From Allomuricauda sp. (GTDB taxonomy: Bacteria > Bacteroidota > Bacteroidia > Flavobacteriales > Flavobacteriaceae), in NCBI GenBank assembly GCA_028284725.1, contig JANQRD010000236.1, positions 1 through 45,601 of the forward strand: DNA of 45,601 nt, given 5' to 3'. Within the stretch, counting starts at the first letter, position 1. Every line of letters starts with the position of its first letter. Position numbers and translations under genes: made by a program. Of this stretch, positions 25,753-35,000 are shown one piece after another. The notes beneath the pieces are model-generated. The model had not been told where the DNA came from. It did no database searches and saw nothing but the letters and a program-made list of their open reading frames with translations.

Positions 25753-25768
25753 CAGCTTTATAAAGCTG
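25753..25768. promoter_or_regulatory. Perfect 16-bp palindrome
   Basis: CAGCTTTATAAAGCTG equals its own reverse complement. It lies 85 bases past the stop of the beta-helix gene (minus strand). It may be a protein-binding site or the stem of a weak terminator; a short TTTAAT follows on the minus strand. Confidence 0.4.
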
Positions 25769-25852
25769 GGCGGATTGCGTCTCAGCACTTTGATTTAAGT
25801 CAATTAATGTTGCTTAAAAAATATTAGATTTTTGTTCTATGCGATTAGGGGC

Positions 25853-28153
25853 CTACTTTCTCAATACCAGCCCAAAATCGTCCACATATACCTGCTCTTT
25901 ACCTGATGAAATTCTCCTAGCAAAAACATCAACGGATTCAACCTCAATAGGTACTATGAAAGAAACCCTACACCCCCTCCACTTATCGGTTCCCCTCGCC
26001 ACATATGGCCCAAAAAATTCTGAACCGTCAGGAAATCGTACTCCTAACACCACCAATTCTCCCTTAGGTACTCTTAAATGTCCGATAAAAGTGTATTCGT
26101 TCTTGGGAATCAAGTTATTGACCCGTTGGAACACTTCGCTGTTTTCTCCAATTAACTCAATCGACCTTTTTCCTATCCTCCCTATTGCTTTATCGTAGTT
26201 GGTTTGTGATTGAAGGGGGTGTTCAATCGGTCGTACATTTCCTTTGGTATTCCATGGACTTAAATAATCTTCATGTTCAAAGGCGGTATTTTCAAGAAGG
26301 TTGCGATGTGCAGGTTTGCTTTTATCAAAATCAACATTCTGGGGAGGTTTTTTAAAATCGTGTCCTGCTTTGAAGGTCATCCCTCTGTATTCGATAGCTC
26401 CTATACCAGGCCTAATCCCATTGGGGGATGCTGTGATTCCTTCCAAATACACTCCTTTTCCAAGGCCTTGTTCTGCAGGTAACATCACGTTGTTCACATC
26501 AAAATCTTGGTAATGGGAAATATTATTGTTCCAATAATAGTTTGACGCACTGGTCTGACTAGCAGGGAACATTAAGTTATTTACGTATCTGCATTCAAGT
26601 AGATCGGGTTCGTATCGATTCCCCCAAGACGATCGAAAACCGTCTATTCCACCAATTAGGGTGTTATTGTATACAAGATGGTACGAAGCGTAGTGATTGG
26701 TTAGCAATGCTGCTGAACCCACACCCCAAACAATGTTATGATGTGAAATTATGTTTTGTGTTCCATGATCATAGTATAGTCCCATATCATGCCGTTCGTC
26801 ATCATTATCATGTATCAGATTGTACCTGATTTCCGAGTTCCCTGCTTCGATTACAGTACCATAGCTCAGTCCGAGGTCACTGGTGAGTTTACCAGAGTGG
26901 CTCATGTCATTGTTTTGAATCAAGGCCTGATACATTTTTGAGTACATGAGAACCGACCGACCTGCCCTAGTCAGCGTATTGTGACTTACAATATTGCCTT
27001 TTCCTCCCACATTAACACAACTCGCACCTTGGGAGCCAATATAGTTTGCATCATGAATATAGGAGTTTAGGACCAGGTTTTTTTCGCCTAACAGCGACAC
27101 ACAACTTCCTGAGCTATAGGCAATTTCACTATTTTTTATGGTACACCCCTTACCGCTTAGAACAACTCCGTTGTCTTTTTGAAAGCCAATTAATTCATTA
27201 TTCTGTGAAGAATGGTAGGGGTAAAACATTTTAAGTCCGTCCAAAAATATTGATTCCGATTTTTTATTTAACATAACTGTTGCACCTACAATTGAGATAT
27301 CATGTACTTCAATGTTAGACTTATCCCTAAAATCAAAGGCGCCCATTCTCCTCTTTATCGAATATTCTTCCCCTGGAATTTGACCATCACATCGATAAAT
27401 ATAAAGTTCCCCGTTTTTGTTATCATAAAACCACTCTCTATCGTTGTCAAGGGCATCTTTCACTCCAAAAACATAGTAATCAACTCCATTTCCGGCCTCG
27501 TGGGTACGGTCTTTCATAAAATGGTTTCTTTGAGGTGATAAATTTTGAATCTCAATGGAATTTTTACTCTGAGATAATATGGGGCCAGTCCAATTACCCC
27601 AATATTTTGAAGCATGTATCCAAACATAGCCGCCAGAAAAGTCATATTCGGGCAAATCGTTATCAACTATTTTCCCAGGATTACTTCCCCCATCCATTTT
27701 TGATGTCCTTTTTTCCAATAAATCTTCGCTAGCGTTAGGCCATCGTGCTTCCACCATTGGTATAAAACCCAAAAAAACTTGGTTCTCGTGACCAAGATTC
27801 ATGTTGACTTTCGCCTTGTAAAGACATGGGGTTTCCCGAATCCATTTTGCGGGAGGAATAACATCACTTCCCATAACAACAACCTCATCTGCATTCGACA
27901 AAGCCCTATAGATTATGGGGTTTTCAGCTGTACCAGAATTTAAGGGAATCACCAATTCCGAATAGATACCTTCCTCAATATAACACACATCACCAGGTTT
28001 TAAAATGTCAGCAGCTTTCTGGATCGTCAGAAAAGGAGCAGCCTTGCTTCCGGGGTTCTCATCGCTTCCACTTTTCGAAACGTAATAATCAGCAGCGAAT
28101 GCTGGGGCCACTACCATAATGAACATTAATAATGATTGAGTAAAAAATTTCAT
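25853..28153 (-). CDS. Exported right-handed parallel beta-helix protein, possible GH141-like enzyme
   Basis: A 766-residue protein from ATG 28153, chosen because it starts the signal peptide MKFFTQSLLMFIMVVAPAFA directly; the frame extends eight codons upstream. After cleavage the N-terminus reads ADYYVSKSGSDENPGS, with PFLTIQKAADILKPGD next, the common start of carbohydrate-active parallel beta-helix proteins. The middle (~300-580) has many short N-rich turns (HNTLTRAG, IQNNDMSHSG, YYDHGTQNIISHHNIVWGVG) as in helix coils. The last ~145 residues form a beta-sandwich (FQRVNNLIPKNEYTF ... VYVDDFGLVL) like a carbohydrate-binding module. The layout resembles GH141, a family with alpha-L-fucosidase members; I cannot confirm catalytic residues. 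It follows the sulfatase gene by ~50 bases. Confidence 0.78.
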   Translation of the reverse strand: MKFFTQSLLMFIMVVAPAFAADYYVSKSGSDENPGSKAAPFLTIQKAADILKPGDVCYIEEGIYSELVIPLNSGTAENPIIYRALSNADEVVVMGSDVIPPAKWIRETPCLYKAKVNMNLGHENQVFLGFIPMVEARWPNASEDLLEKRTSKMDGGSNPGKIVDNDLPEYDFSGGYVWIHASKYWGNWTGPILSQSKNSIEIQNLSPQRNHFMKDRTHEAGNGVDYYVFGVKDALDNDREWFYDNKNGELYIYRCDGQIPGEEYSIKRRMGAFDFRDKSNIEVHDISIVGATVMLNKKSESIFLDGLKMFYPYHSSQNNELIGFQKDNGVVLSGKGCTIKNSEIAYSSGSCVSLLGEKNLVLNSYIHDANYIGSQGASCVNVGGKGNIVSHNTLTRAGRSVLMYSKMYQALIQNNDMSHSGKLTSDLGLSYGTVIEAGNSEIRYNLIHDNDDERHDMGLYYDHGTQNIISHHNIVWGVGSAALLTNHYASYHLVYNNTLIGGIDGFRSSWGNRYEPDLLECRYVNNLMFPASQTSASNYYWNNNISHYQDFDVNNVMLPAEQGLGKGVYLEGITASPNGIRPGIGAIEYRGMTFKAGHDFKKPPQNVDFDKSKPAHRNLLENTAFEHEDYLSPWNTKGNVRPIEHPLQSQTNYDKAIGRIGKRSIELIGENSEVFQRVNNLIPKNEYTFIGHLRVPKGELVVLGVRFPDGSEFFGPYVARGTDKWRGCRVSFIVPIEVESVDVFARRISSGKEQVYVDDFGLVLRK

Positions 28154-28204
28154 ATCTAGCACTACTTTTATATTCAATTGGAAGCTTTGCTAAGGATGTG
28201 CAAA

Positions 28205-29746
28205 CTAGGGGGAGTAAGATTTTTGTTCCTCCTTGGCCATTTTTTTGAGGCGTTCCAGAGTTTCCGGGTTTTCTTCTTTCATCTTGTCCTCCCAACTTTT
28301 GATTACCGGAACATTCCAGCCTGGCTCATCAAAACGAACTTCATCGCCCATTTCTTCAAGAAATTTTTGCATTTGTCCAATCAGATAATTGGCAATGCTT
28401 TCGTACTCAGGTTCATCAGCCAGGTCATTAGTCTCATATGGGTCATTATCAAGGTTAAAAAGTTGCGTGGCCATCTCACCTTTTACATTGTAAGCAATCA
28501 ATTTCATGGAATCCAATCGAATTGCCCTCTGAAAATTTTTGTAGGCATGTACGGTAGTGGTTCTAACAGAATGGGATTCATTCTTAAGAATGGGAACTAA
28601 ACTTTTTGCCAGTGCAGTGTCAGGAATCTCTATGTTGAGCAAATCGCACAATGTTGGATAAATGTCATTTAGGTATACTGGCGAATCATTGACACCCTGC
28701 TTCAATTGAGGCCCACTAAAAATGAGTGGGACTTTGATGCTATGCTCGTATAGGTTTTGTTTTCCCATAAGGCCATGTTGCCCTACCGCCAAGCCGTTAT
28801 CACTGGCAAAAACGATTAGTGTATTCTCTGCTTTTCCATTGTTTTCCAGAGCTTCAAGTATTCTTCCAATTTCCACATCCATATGGGTAATCATGGAATA
28901 ATAACTTTTTAAATGCTTCTGTATACCGACCTTGGTCCTGGGCATTCTGGCAAGCCACTCATCACGAATTTCCAACTCACCATTATCAAAAGGATGACGT
29001 GGTAAAAAGTTCGGAGGCGTGCTTATGTCCTGTAATAGATATGAATCAAGGTATTCGGGTGGTGTTTGTCTGGGATCATGAGGAGCTTGAAAGGATACAA
29101 AAGCGAAAAAGGGTTCTTCTCCTTTATAGTAATTTATAAAGTCAATAGCTGCATCAGCATACAGTTCACTACTATGTCTGTCCTTAAAAATGGTATTCTC
29201 CTTCTTATATTCTCCGTTTTTTTCAAAATTGTGCAATGGAACTTTGTAATGGTCGCTCATTCCACCGAAAAATATGTTTTGGCCGTCATCAAAACTACGT
29301 ACAAAACTTTCTATCCCATTGTGCCATTTACCAGTATGAAAAGTGTGGTATCCATATTTTCTTAGCTGCTCTGGCAACATAATATGATTTGCACTAATCG
29401 TAGATCCAGTGGGGTCTACTTTAAAAAGTGGCCTGCCTGTCATTAACATGGATCGGCTTGGAGCGCAGACGGCACCGTTCATTGCTCCCATAATAGTGGC
29501 GTTGGTAAATGTAAAACCCTCTGCTACTAATTTATCAATGTGGGGTGTCCTAATTTCATTGTTGCCAAGCGCATTGATTGTTCCTGCACGCTGGTCATCA
29601 GTAAATAAGAACAATACGTTAAGTTTTTTTGGTGTTTCCGCTTTTCTTGATTCATTTTGTTTACACCCAACACAGAAAAACAACGCTAAAACCAGTAACC
29701 CTGTTTTTGTGATAAATAGCCGTGAAATATTCTGAGGTCCGTTCAT
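28205..29746 (-). CDS. Sulfatase, S1 family lipoprotein
   Basis: A 513-residue formylglycine-dependent sulfatase that removes sulfate esters from carbohydrates. The N-terminus carries a lipoprotein signal ending FFCVGC (Cys28 most likely). The metal site starts with LFLFTDDQR (46-53) and the formylglycine motif is C94-A-P-S-R with the usual LMTGRP downstream. SFQAPHDPRQTPPEY, FASDNGLAVGQHGLMGK and LYEHSIKVPLIFSGP are further core motifs. Activity needs a formylglycine-generating enzyme, not encoded in this window. It leads a two-gene minus-strand unit with the beta-helix gene and diverges from the sigma factor gene. The sulfation position it attacks cannot be read from sequence. Confidence 0.95.
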   Translation of the reverse strand: MNGPQNISRLFITKTGLLVLALFFCVGCKQNESRKAETPKKLNVLFLFTDDQRAGTINALGNNEIRTPHIDKLVAEGFTFTNATIMGAMNGAVCAPSRSMLMTGRPLFKVDPTGSTISANHIMLPEQLRKYGYHTFHTGKWHNGIESFVRSFDDGQNIFFGGMSDHYKVPLHNFEKNGEYKKENTIFKDRHSSELYADAAIDFINYYKGEEPFFAFVSFQAPHDPRQTPPEYLDSYLLQDISTPPNFLPRHPFDNGELEIRDEWLARMPRTKVGIQKHLKSYYSMITHMDVEIGRILEALENNGKAENTLIVFASDNGLAVGQHGLMGKQNLYEHSIKVPLIFSGPQLKQGVNDSPVYLNDIYPTLCDLLNIEIPDTALAKSLVPILKNESHSVRTTTVHAYKNFQRAIRLDSMKLIAYNVKGEMATQLFNLDNDPYETNDLADEPEYESIANYLIGQMQKFLEEMGDEVRFDEPGWNVPVIKSWEDKMKEENPETLERLKKMAKEEQKSYSP

Positions 29747-29834
29747 AATCTACTTAAAAGATGAAAGTTGTAATGGTTGATATCGATAGCACGGAATCAA
29801 TGTTGAAACGCGAAAATGTTCATTACAACCAACA

Positions 29835-29842
29835 CAAAAATA
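29835..29842 (-). promoter_or_regulatory. Candidate -7 box of the sulfatase/beta-helix unit
   Basis: TATTTTTG on the minus strand matches TAnnTTTG, giving a leader of about 80 bases to the sulfatase ATG. A TTG upstream is 27 bases away, longer than usual. Confidence 0.4.
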
Positions 29843-29915
29843 TAGAGTAGGGAAAATGATATTTATAGACAACCGAAAGACTGTTTTTAGAGATAGTTTT
29901 TTGATTAATTAAGTG

Positions 29916-29948
29916 TTTGATAGCCAAGATGTGAATTTGATACCTTTG
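29916..29948 (+). promoter_or_regulatory. Promoter of the sigma/FecR/SusCD operon
   Basis: TTTG (29916-29919) and TACCTTTG (29941-29948) are 21 bases apart, a good match to the Bacteroidota promoter. The expected transcript start near 29953-29955 falls at the first base of the long hairpin, leaving a ~280-base leader before the sigma factor gene. Confidence 0.6.
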
Positions 29949-29950
29949 TC

Positions 29951-30020
29951 CTTACCACAAAAAGTGCCTTTTTTCCCACAAAACATCATAAAGGGCAAAA
30001 AAAGCATCGATTGTGGTAAG
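29951..30020 (+). other. Long leader hairpin at the probable transcript start
   Basis: CTTACCACAA (29951-29960) is the exact reverse complement of TTGTGGTAAG (30011-30020). The inner arms continue the pairing with gaps: TGC plus a T-rich run and CCC (29964-29977) against GGG, an A-rich run and GCA (29993-30006). The loop is ~15 bases. No T run follows, so it is not a simple terminator. It could protect the 5' end of the mRNA, act as an RNA switch, or be a DNA operator. Confidence 0.55.
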
Positions 30021-30121
30021 AAATTAGGTAGACTAGGGAAAATCAGGAATCTAATTTTACTGGAAAATAGGAATACTATAATTTTTACTTCTTATTTTTA
30101 TATATTCTGAATTTTTGAATA

Positions 30122-30148
30122 GCCTATTTTTAGAATTTGAAAATAGGC
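30122..30148. repeat. 9-bp inverted repeat upstream of the sigma factor gene
   Basis: GCCTATTTT (30122-30130) and AAAATAGGC (30140-30148) flank a 9-base centre, about 85 bases before the sigma gene. No T tract on either strand, so operator or RNA stem rather than terminator. Confidence 0.4.
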
Positions 30149-30232
30149 CAATGGAAAGCACACTTTCCTGAGATGTAATAGGCGTAAGTGTAGTGGACAA
30201 AACAGTAAACGAACTATTAGCGAAGTAAGGGT

Positions 30233-30781
30233 TTGGGGAAAATAAATGATATAGAACAGCAACAGTGGAAAAAGCTTGTTAAGGGCGATATTGACGCGTT
30301 GAGCGAGCTATATCAAAAGTACTCCGATGACCTATATGATTTTGGAACCAAGCTTACTGCCGACTCGGACTGCATCATGGATTCGATTCATGATCTATTT
30401 TTGGATTTATACAAATACCGAAAAAAACTTACCACACCCGAAAGCATCAAATACTACCTTATTCGTTCTTTACAAAGAAAGATTCTTAAGCGCTTAAAAG
30501 CAGCACGGAAAATTAAAAATCCCGAAGAAGAATTTTATGAGAGCTTGGAGGAATCTATTGAGGAACGAATTATCCGGTCGGAAAACGAAGTTACCATACG
30601 GTATGGGCTTCAGAATGCGGTCGCCATGTTGAACCACAATCAGACAGAGCTCCTCACCATGCGGTTTACCAACAACAAAAGCTACGAAGAAATTGCCGAA
30701 TACCGGGGTGTAACCATTGAAACAGTCAGAACCTCCTTATACAGGACCGTAAAAAAACTTCGACAAATTCTGTCCAATTGA
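30233..30781 (+). CDS. ECF RNA polymerase sigma-70 factor, SusCD-associated
   Basis: A 182-residue extracytoplasmic-function sigma factor. Region 2 (~20-90) has LYQKYSDDLYDFGTKLTAD and IHDLFLDLYKYRKKL; region 4 (~130-180) has LLTMRFTNNKSYEEIAEYRGVTIETVRTSLYRTVKKLRQIL. The only plausible start is TTG at 30233: an in-frame stop lies at 30218 and no ATG occurs before region 2. Together with the FecR protein and the STN-bearing SusC it forms a trans-envelope switch: glycan binding at SusC signals through FecR to free the sigma factor, which transcribes the locus. It is followed by fecR after 165 bases. Confidence 0.93.
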   Translation: MGKINDIEQQQWKKLVKGDIDALSELYQKYSDDLYDFGTKLTADSDCIMDSIHDLFLDLYKYRKKLTTPESIKYYLIRSLQRKILKRLKAARKIKNPEEEFYESLEESIEERIIRSENEVTIRYGLQNAVAMLNHNQTELLTMRFTNNKSYEEIAEYRGVTIETVRTSLYRTVKKLRQILSN

Positions 30782-30946
30782 CACTTCCCTTTTCCCATTC
30801 CTTGCTTAGAATTTGAAATAAGAATTATTTTTTGTCTATGCTTTTGCGTTTACTACCTCTTATTATGTAGAAGCTTTTTATCAACTGCTTTTAAATTGGA
30901 ATTTTACATTCAAAGATTATCTAATTGAATAATAAATCAAACGACC

Positions 30947-31969
30947 TTGGATAAAGAAAATAAAAGGCGATTGAATGATAGAATCGTTCATTCCGCAAAA
31001 AAATACAGAAGAAAACAACGGCTTCTGAAAGCTTCCTATGTCACTGGTTTTGCAGTATTGATAGCGCTTGGAGCATATTCATGGTTGCATTTGGAAGATG
31101 ATAAGATGCTCGAATCTAAGATTGTTGACCATGCAACTTCACAAGAAGTAGACTTTAATACTGACTCGGATGTAAGACTGATTTTAGGGAATAAAAAGGA
31201 GGTAACCATTACCCAAGTACAGCCCAAAATAAAATATTCCCAAAACGGGAGTACAGTTTCGATAAGCAACTTTAGTGAATTGAAACAGGTTGCATCTTCG
31301 AATGAGCCTGTTTTTAATACAATTATAGTTCCCTACGGAAAACGTTCGGAAATTAGTCTTTCGGATGGCACAAGAGTTTGGTTGAACTCTGGCACCAAAT
31401 TCACATATCCAGTCGCATTTAATGGTCCGAACAGAGAAGTCCACCTTGAGGGGGAAGCAATTTTCGATGTTGTGCACCTTGATGATGACCTCCCATTTAA
31501 TGTGCTCACCGAAAATTATACGGTAAAGGTCTTGGGTACGATTTTCAACGTAAGCAGTTATCCCGAAGATGACTTCAGTAATACCGCACTGGCTAGTGGC
31601 AGTGTGGAACTTAGTTACTCTGGTACGGGGAATACAAAAACCATTAAAATCACTCCTGGTACCCTTGCTACCTTCGATAAGGGTAGAAAGCAAATGAATA
31701 CCCTAGAAACAGATATAGGCCGATATATGTCTTGGCGGGAAGGTAGGTTCACTTTCAGAAACAATGACCTGAATTATATCTTGACCAAAATCGCAAGACA
31801 CTATGGGGTAAAGGTAAATTCAGATAAAGATTTCTTGAAGGACGAGACCTTTTCGGGTACAGTGGACATTAAGGGAGATTTGAAAACAGTACTGGACGTA
31901 ATTTCGACAACATCAGGGCTAGAAATCGAAACGACCGATAACCAAATAATTATTAAACAACCTAGATAA
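30947..31969 (+). CDS. FecR-family anti-sigma factor
   Basis: A 340-residue inner-membrane anti-sigma factor. The basic N-terminal ~28 residues are cytoplasmic and should bind the sigma factor; one membrane helix follows (~29-47, SYVTGFAVLIALGAYSWL). The periplasmic part has the FecR domain (~115-215, IIVPYGKRSEISLSDGTRVWLNSGTKFTYP and VEGEAIFDV-like HLEGEAIFDVVH) and the C-terminal domain common in Bacteroidota (~265-338, FTFRNNDLNYILTKIARHYGV), which contacts the STN domain of the partner SusC. It starts with TTG at 30947, as does its sigma partner. SusC follows after 102 bases containing a hairpin. Confidence 0.93.
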   Translation: MDKENKRRLNDRIVHSAKKYRRKQRLLKASYVTGFAVLIALGAYSWLHLEDDKMLESKIVDHATSQEVDFNTDSDVRLILGNKKEVTITQVQPKIKYSQNGSTVSISNFSELKQVASSNEPVFNTIIVPYGKRSEISLSDGTRVWLNSGTKFTYPVAFNGPNREVHLEGEAIFDVVHLDDDLPFNVLTENYTVKVLGTIFNVSSYPEDDFSNTALASGSVELSYSGTGNTKTIKITPGTLATFDKGRKQMNTLETDIGRYMSWREGRFTFRNNDLNYILTKIARHYGVKVNSDKDFLKDETFSGTVDIKGDLKTVLDVISTTSGLEIETTDNQIIIKQPR

Positions 31970-32000
31970 ACCAGTAAGCCTATGAAAAACTAAACAAGAA

Positions 32001-32028
32001 GCCAGAAGATGCGCCAACATCCCCTGGC
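32001..32028 (+). other. Hairpin in the susC leader
   Basis: GCCAG (32001-32005) and GATG (32008-32011) pair with CATC (32018-32021) and CTGGC (32024-32028) around a six-base loop, with one AA/CC internal mismatch. It lies 44 bases before the susC ATG and lacks a T run, so it may stabilise the susC mRNA or modulate expression relative to fecR. Confidence 0.45.
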
Positions 32029-32071
32029 TAAGAACATTACCTAAAAGTAACATTAACTCAATAACAAAATT

Positions 32072-35000
32072 ATGAATAAAAAAGCTAAACTCAGTGAGTT
32101 CGACATGTTCGAACGGCTGAACAAGGTGCTTGCAATTAGTATGAAAATTCTAACTCTGCTGATATGTACTGGTCTAGCAAGTCTCTATGCCAATTCTTCG
32201 ATAGCTCAGACAAGGATTGACCTCAGTATAAAAAATGGGACTTACACGCAACTCTTTAAAGAAATTGAGACCAAAAGTGAGTTCTCAATTTTTTACAAGG
32301 ACGGTATTATCGATAATTCAAGAACATTGAATCTATCCGTTTCAAAATCGACTATACCTGAAATCCTTGATAAAATCTTCAAAGACACAGATTTGATATA
32401 TTCGATATCCAATAGTCAAATTGTAATTGATCGCAAAGCGGTAATTAATGTAACGGATTCCACGCCGAGTAAAAGGAATTTACAACAGGCTCAAATCAGT
32501 GGAACGGTTACGGACAGCAAACAAGTTCCATTACCCGGCGTAAACATAGTTGAAAAAGGAACTACCAACGGTGTTGTCTCTGATTTTGACGGAAACTATT
32601 CAATAACGGTTTCTAGCGAAAATGCTGTTCTAGTTTTCAGCTTTATTGGTTTTAGGACGAAAGAAATACCTGTTGGTCAATCCTCGACCATTGACGTAAA
32701 TCTAGAGGAAGATGCCCAAGGTCTAGACGAAGTCGTAGTAATTGGTTATGGAACAACCAAAAGAAGCGACCTTACCGGATCAGTAGTTTCGGTATCCGGG
32801 GACGATGCGGCTGCCGTACCTGTTGCTTCTGTTGATCAATCCTTACAGGGTAGGGCCGCTGGGGTAAATGTAACCCAAAATTCCGCTGCACCAGGAGGTA
32901 GTGTCTCCATTCGTATACGGGGTGGTACTTCTATAAATGCGGCCAGTGAACCACTGTACGTTATTGATGGTTTTCCAATTTTCAACGACAATAACGCTTT
33001 TGGTGCACCAACTGCTGGTGCTCTGGGGGCCGGTAGAGGGACCCCCCCAAATATTCTGAGCACACTGAATCCATCTGACATTGCTTCGATTGATATATTA
33101 AAAGATGCCTCGGCTACTGCAATTTATGGAGCTCGTGGTGCAAATGGGGTCGTCATTATAACCACGAAGCGAGGTCAATCAGGAAAGCTCAATATCGATT
33201 ACGATACTTATTATGGCATACAGGAGGTCTCAAAAACGTTGGATTTAATGAATGCCACTGAATATGCACGTTTTGTGAATGAAGCAATTCCGGACACCTT
33301 TACTGAGGAGGAAATCAATTCCTTCGGGCAAGGAACTAATTGGCAAGATGAAATCTTCCGTTCGGCATCTATCAAGAATCACAACCTGTCTATATCTGGA
33401 GGAAACGAAAAGACCAATTTTGCAATTTCAGGTAGCTATTTTGATCAAGAGGGCTTAGTTCTGAACTCTGATTTTGAACGTTTCTCATGGAGAACAAACG
33501 TTGATAGCCGAATCAACAACTGGTTAAAGGCAGGTACTTCCATTTCCATTACACATAGCATCAACAACGGGGTGGCCATTGGAGTTGGTCCTGGGGCAAA
33601 TGCAGGACCAGTCAATGCGGCTTTGGAGTTTTCCCCGACCGTTCCTGTATTTGATGAGGATGGCGAATACTCGACAGCAATATTAGGAGGAACTACAGAT
33701 AACCCAGTTGCGAAAGCTCTTGAAATTTCGGATGAAACGAAAATTACCAGGTTATTGGGAAACTCTTATTTCGATATCGATTTGACGAAAGGCCTACAAT
33801 GGAGAACAACATTTGGGGCAGATCTTTTCTATAACACGAGAAACTTTTTTTCGACTAGGGTCGTGCTTCCAGGAAGTGCTTCCAACGGATTTGGATCCAT
33901 TGGCAACACCAGAAGCATAACATGGAATATATCCAATACACTAACCTATTCTATCGATTCGGGAGATAACAATTTGACGTTTCTATTGGGAAATGATATT
34001 CAGCAAAACAAAACTGAACAAACACTTTTGGCCGCTTCTAATTTTGTTTCTGATGACTTGGGAGTTGGAGGAATCGATTTAGCCTCCTCACTACCTTCTA
34101 ACGCAAATTTTATTGAATGGTCGATACTTTCCTATTTTGCAAGAGCCGATTATATATGGAAGAATAAACTTTTCCTGACCGCAACCGGAAGGGTAGATGG
34201 AAGTTCTAGATTTGCTGAAAACAACAAGTACGCTTTCTTCCCTTCAGGCGCTTTAGCGTACAGGGTATCTGAGGAGCCATTCCTACAGGATTCTGAAACA
34301 ATTAATAATCTAAAGTTGAGAGTTGGGTATGGAATTACTGGAAACCAGGAAATTGGAGTATTCCAATCGTTGGCACTCTTTGGGATTGATGATGTGGACA
34401 ATGGATATACCTTTGGTAGTGGTCAAGGCAATCCGATTATCCCTTTAGGTCTTGCTAATCCCGATTTGAAATGGGAGAGTACTGAACAATATAACGTAGG
34501 TATTGATTTAGGGCTTTGGAACAATCGAATCGGTTTAACCGCAGATTATTACCACAAGAATACTGAAGACCTCTTACTGTTTTTTCCAGTGCCTCCTAAT
34601 TCTGGAGCTTCAAGTCAGCTAAGAAATGCTGGTGCTGTACAAAATAAAGGATTCGAGCTTGCCTTGAATACTATAAATCTTAATGGGGATTTTAAATGGA
34701 CAACTGATTTCAATATTTCATTCAATACCAATGAAGTAACGGATTTAGCCGGTCTGGAAGAAATTTTAATAGAAGGGTCTGATACTGGAATAGTGCAAAA
34801 CGAAGCCGCTTTCAGAATTGCTGAAGGTGATCCTCTCGGGTCTATTTTTGGTTATCAATTTGACGGTGTATATCAAACCCAAGAGGATTTGGATAATTCT
34901 CCTCAATATAATGGGGCCGAAGTTGGGTTGTTTAAGTACAAGGATATATCAGGTCCGGATGGGGTTCCTGATGGTGTTGTCAATGGAGATGATAGAACCG

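Larger units (their letters stand above)
25310..25852. other. 543-base non-coding region upstream of araC
   Basis: No gene is supported here. It should hold the araC promoter and the 3' end of the beta-helix transcript. It contains two notable symmetric elements, listed separately (25397-25411 and 25753-25768). A weaker 7-base inverted repeat (AGTCTAT ... ATAGACT, ~25574-25622) precedes a T run on the plus strand, but its loop is too long for a good terminator. Confidence 0.5.
29747..30232. other. Divergent control region between sulfatase and sigma factor genes
   Basis: These 486 bases hold no convincing gene. They contain a minus-strand -7 box (29835-29842), a well-formed plus-strand promoter (29916-29948), a long imperfect inverted repeat (29951-30020) and a 9-bp inverted repeat (30122-30148). 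A 65-codon frame at 29913-30110 spans the hairpin and is taken as chance. Confidence 0.6.

Noticed and set aside
29913..30110. 65-codon frame in the sigma leader
   Set aside because: Spans the promoter -33 box and the hairpin, has no recognisable domain, and is best explained as chance.
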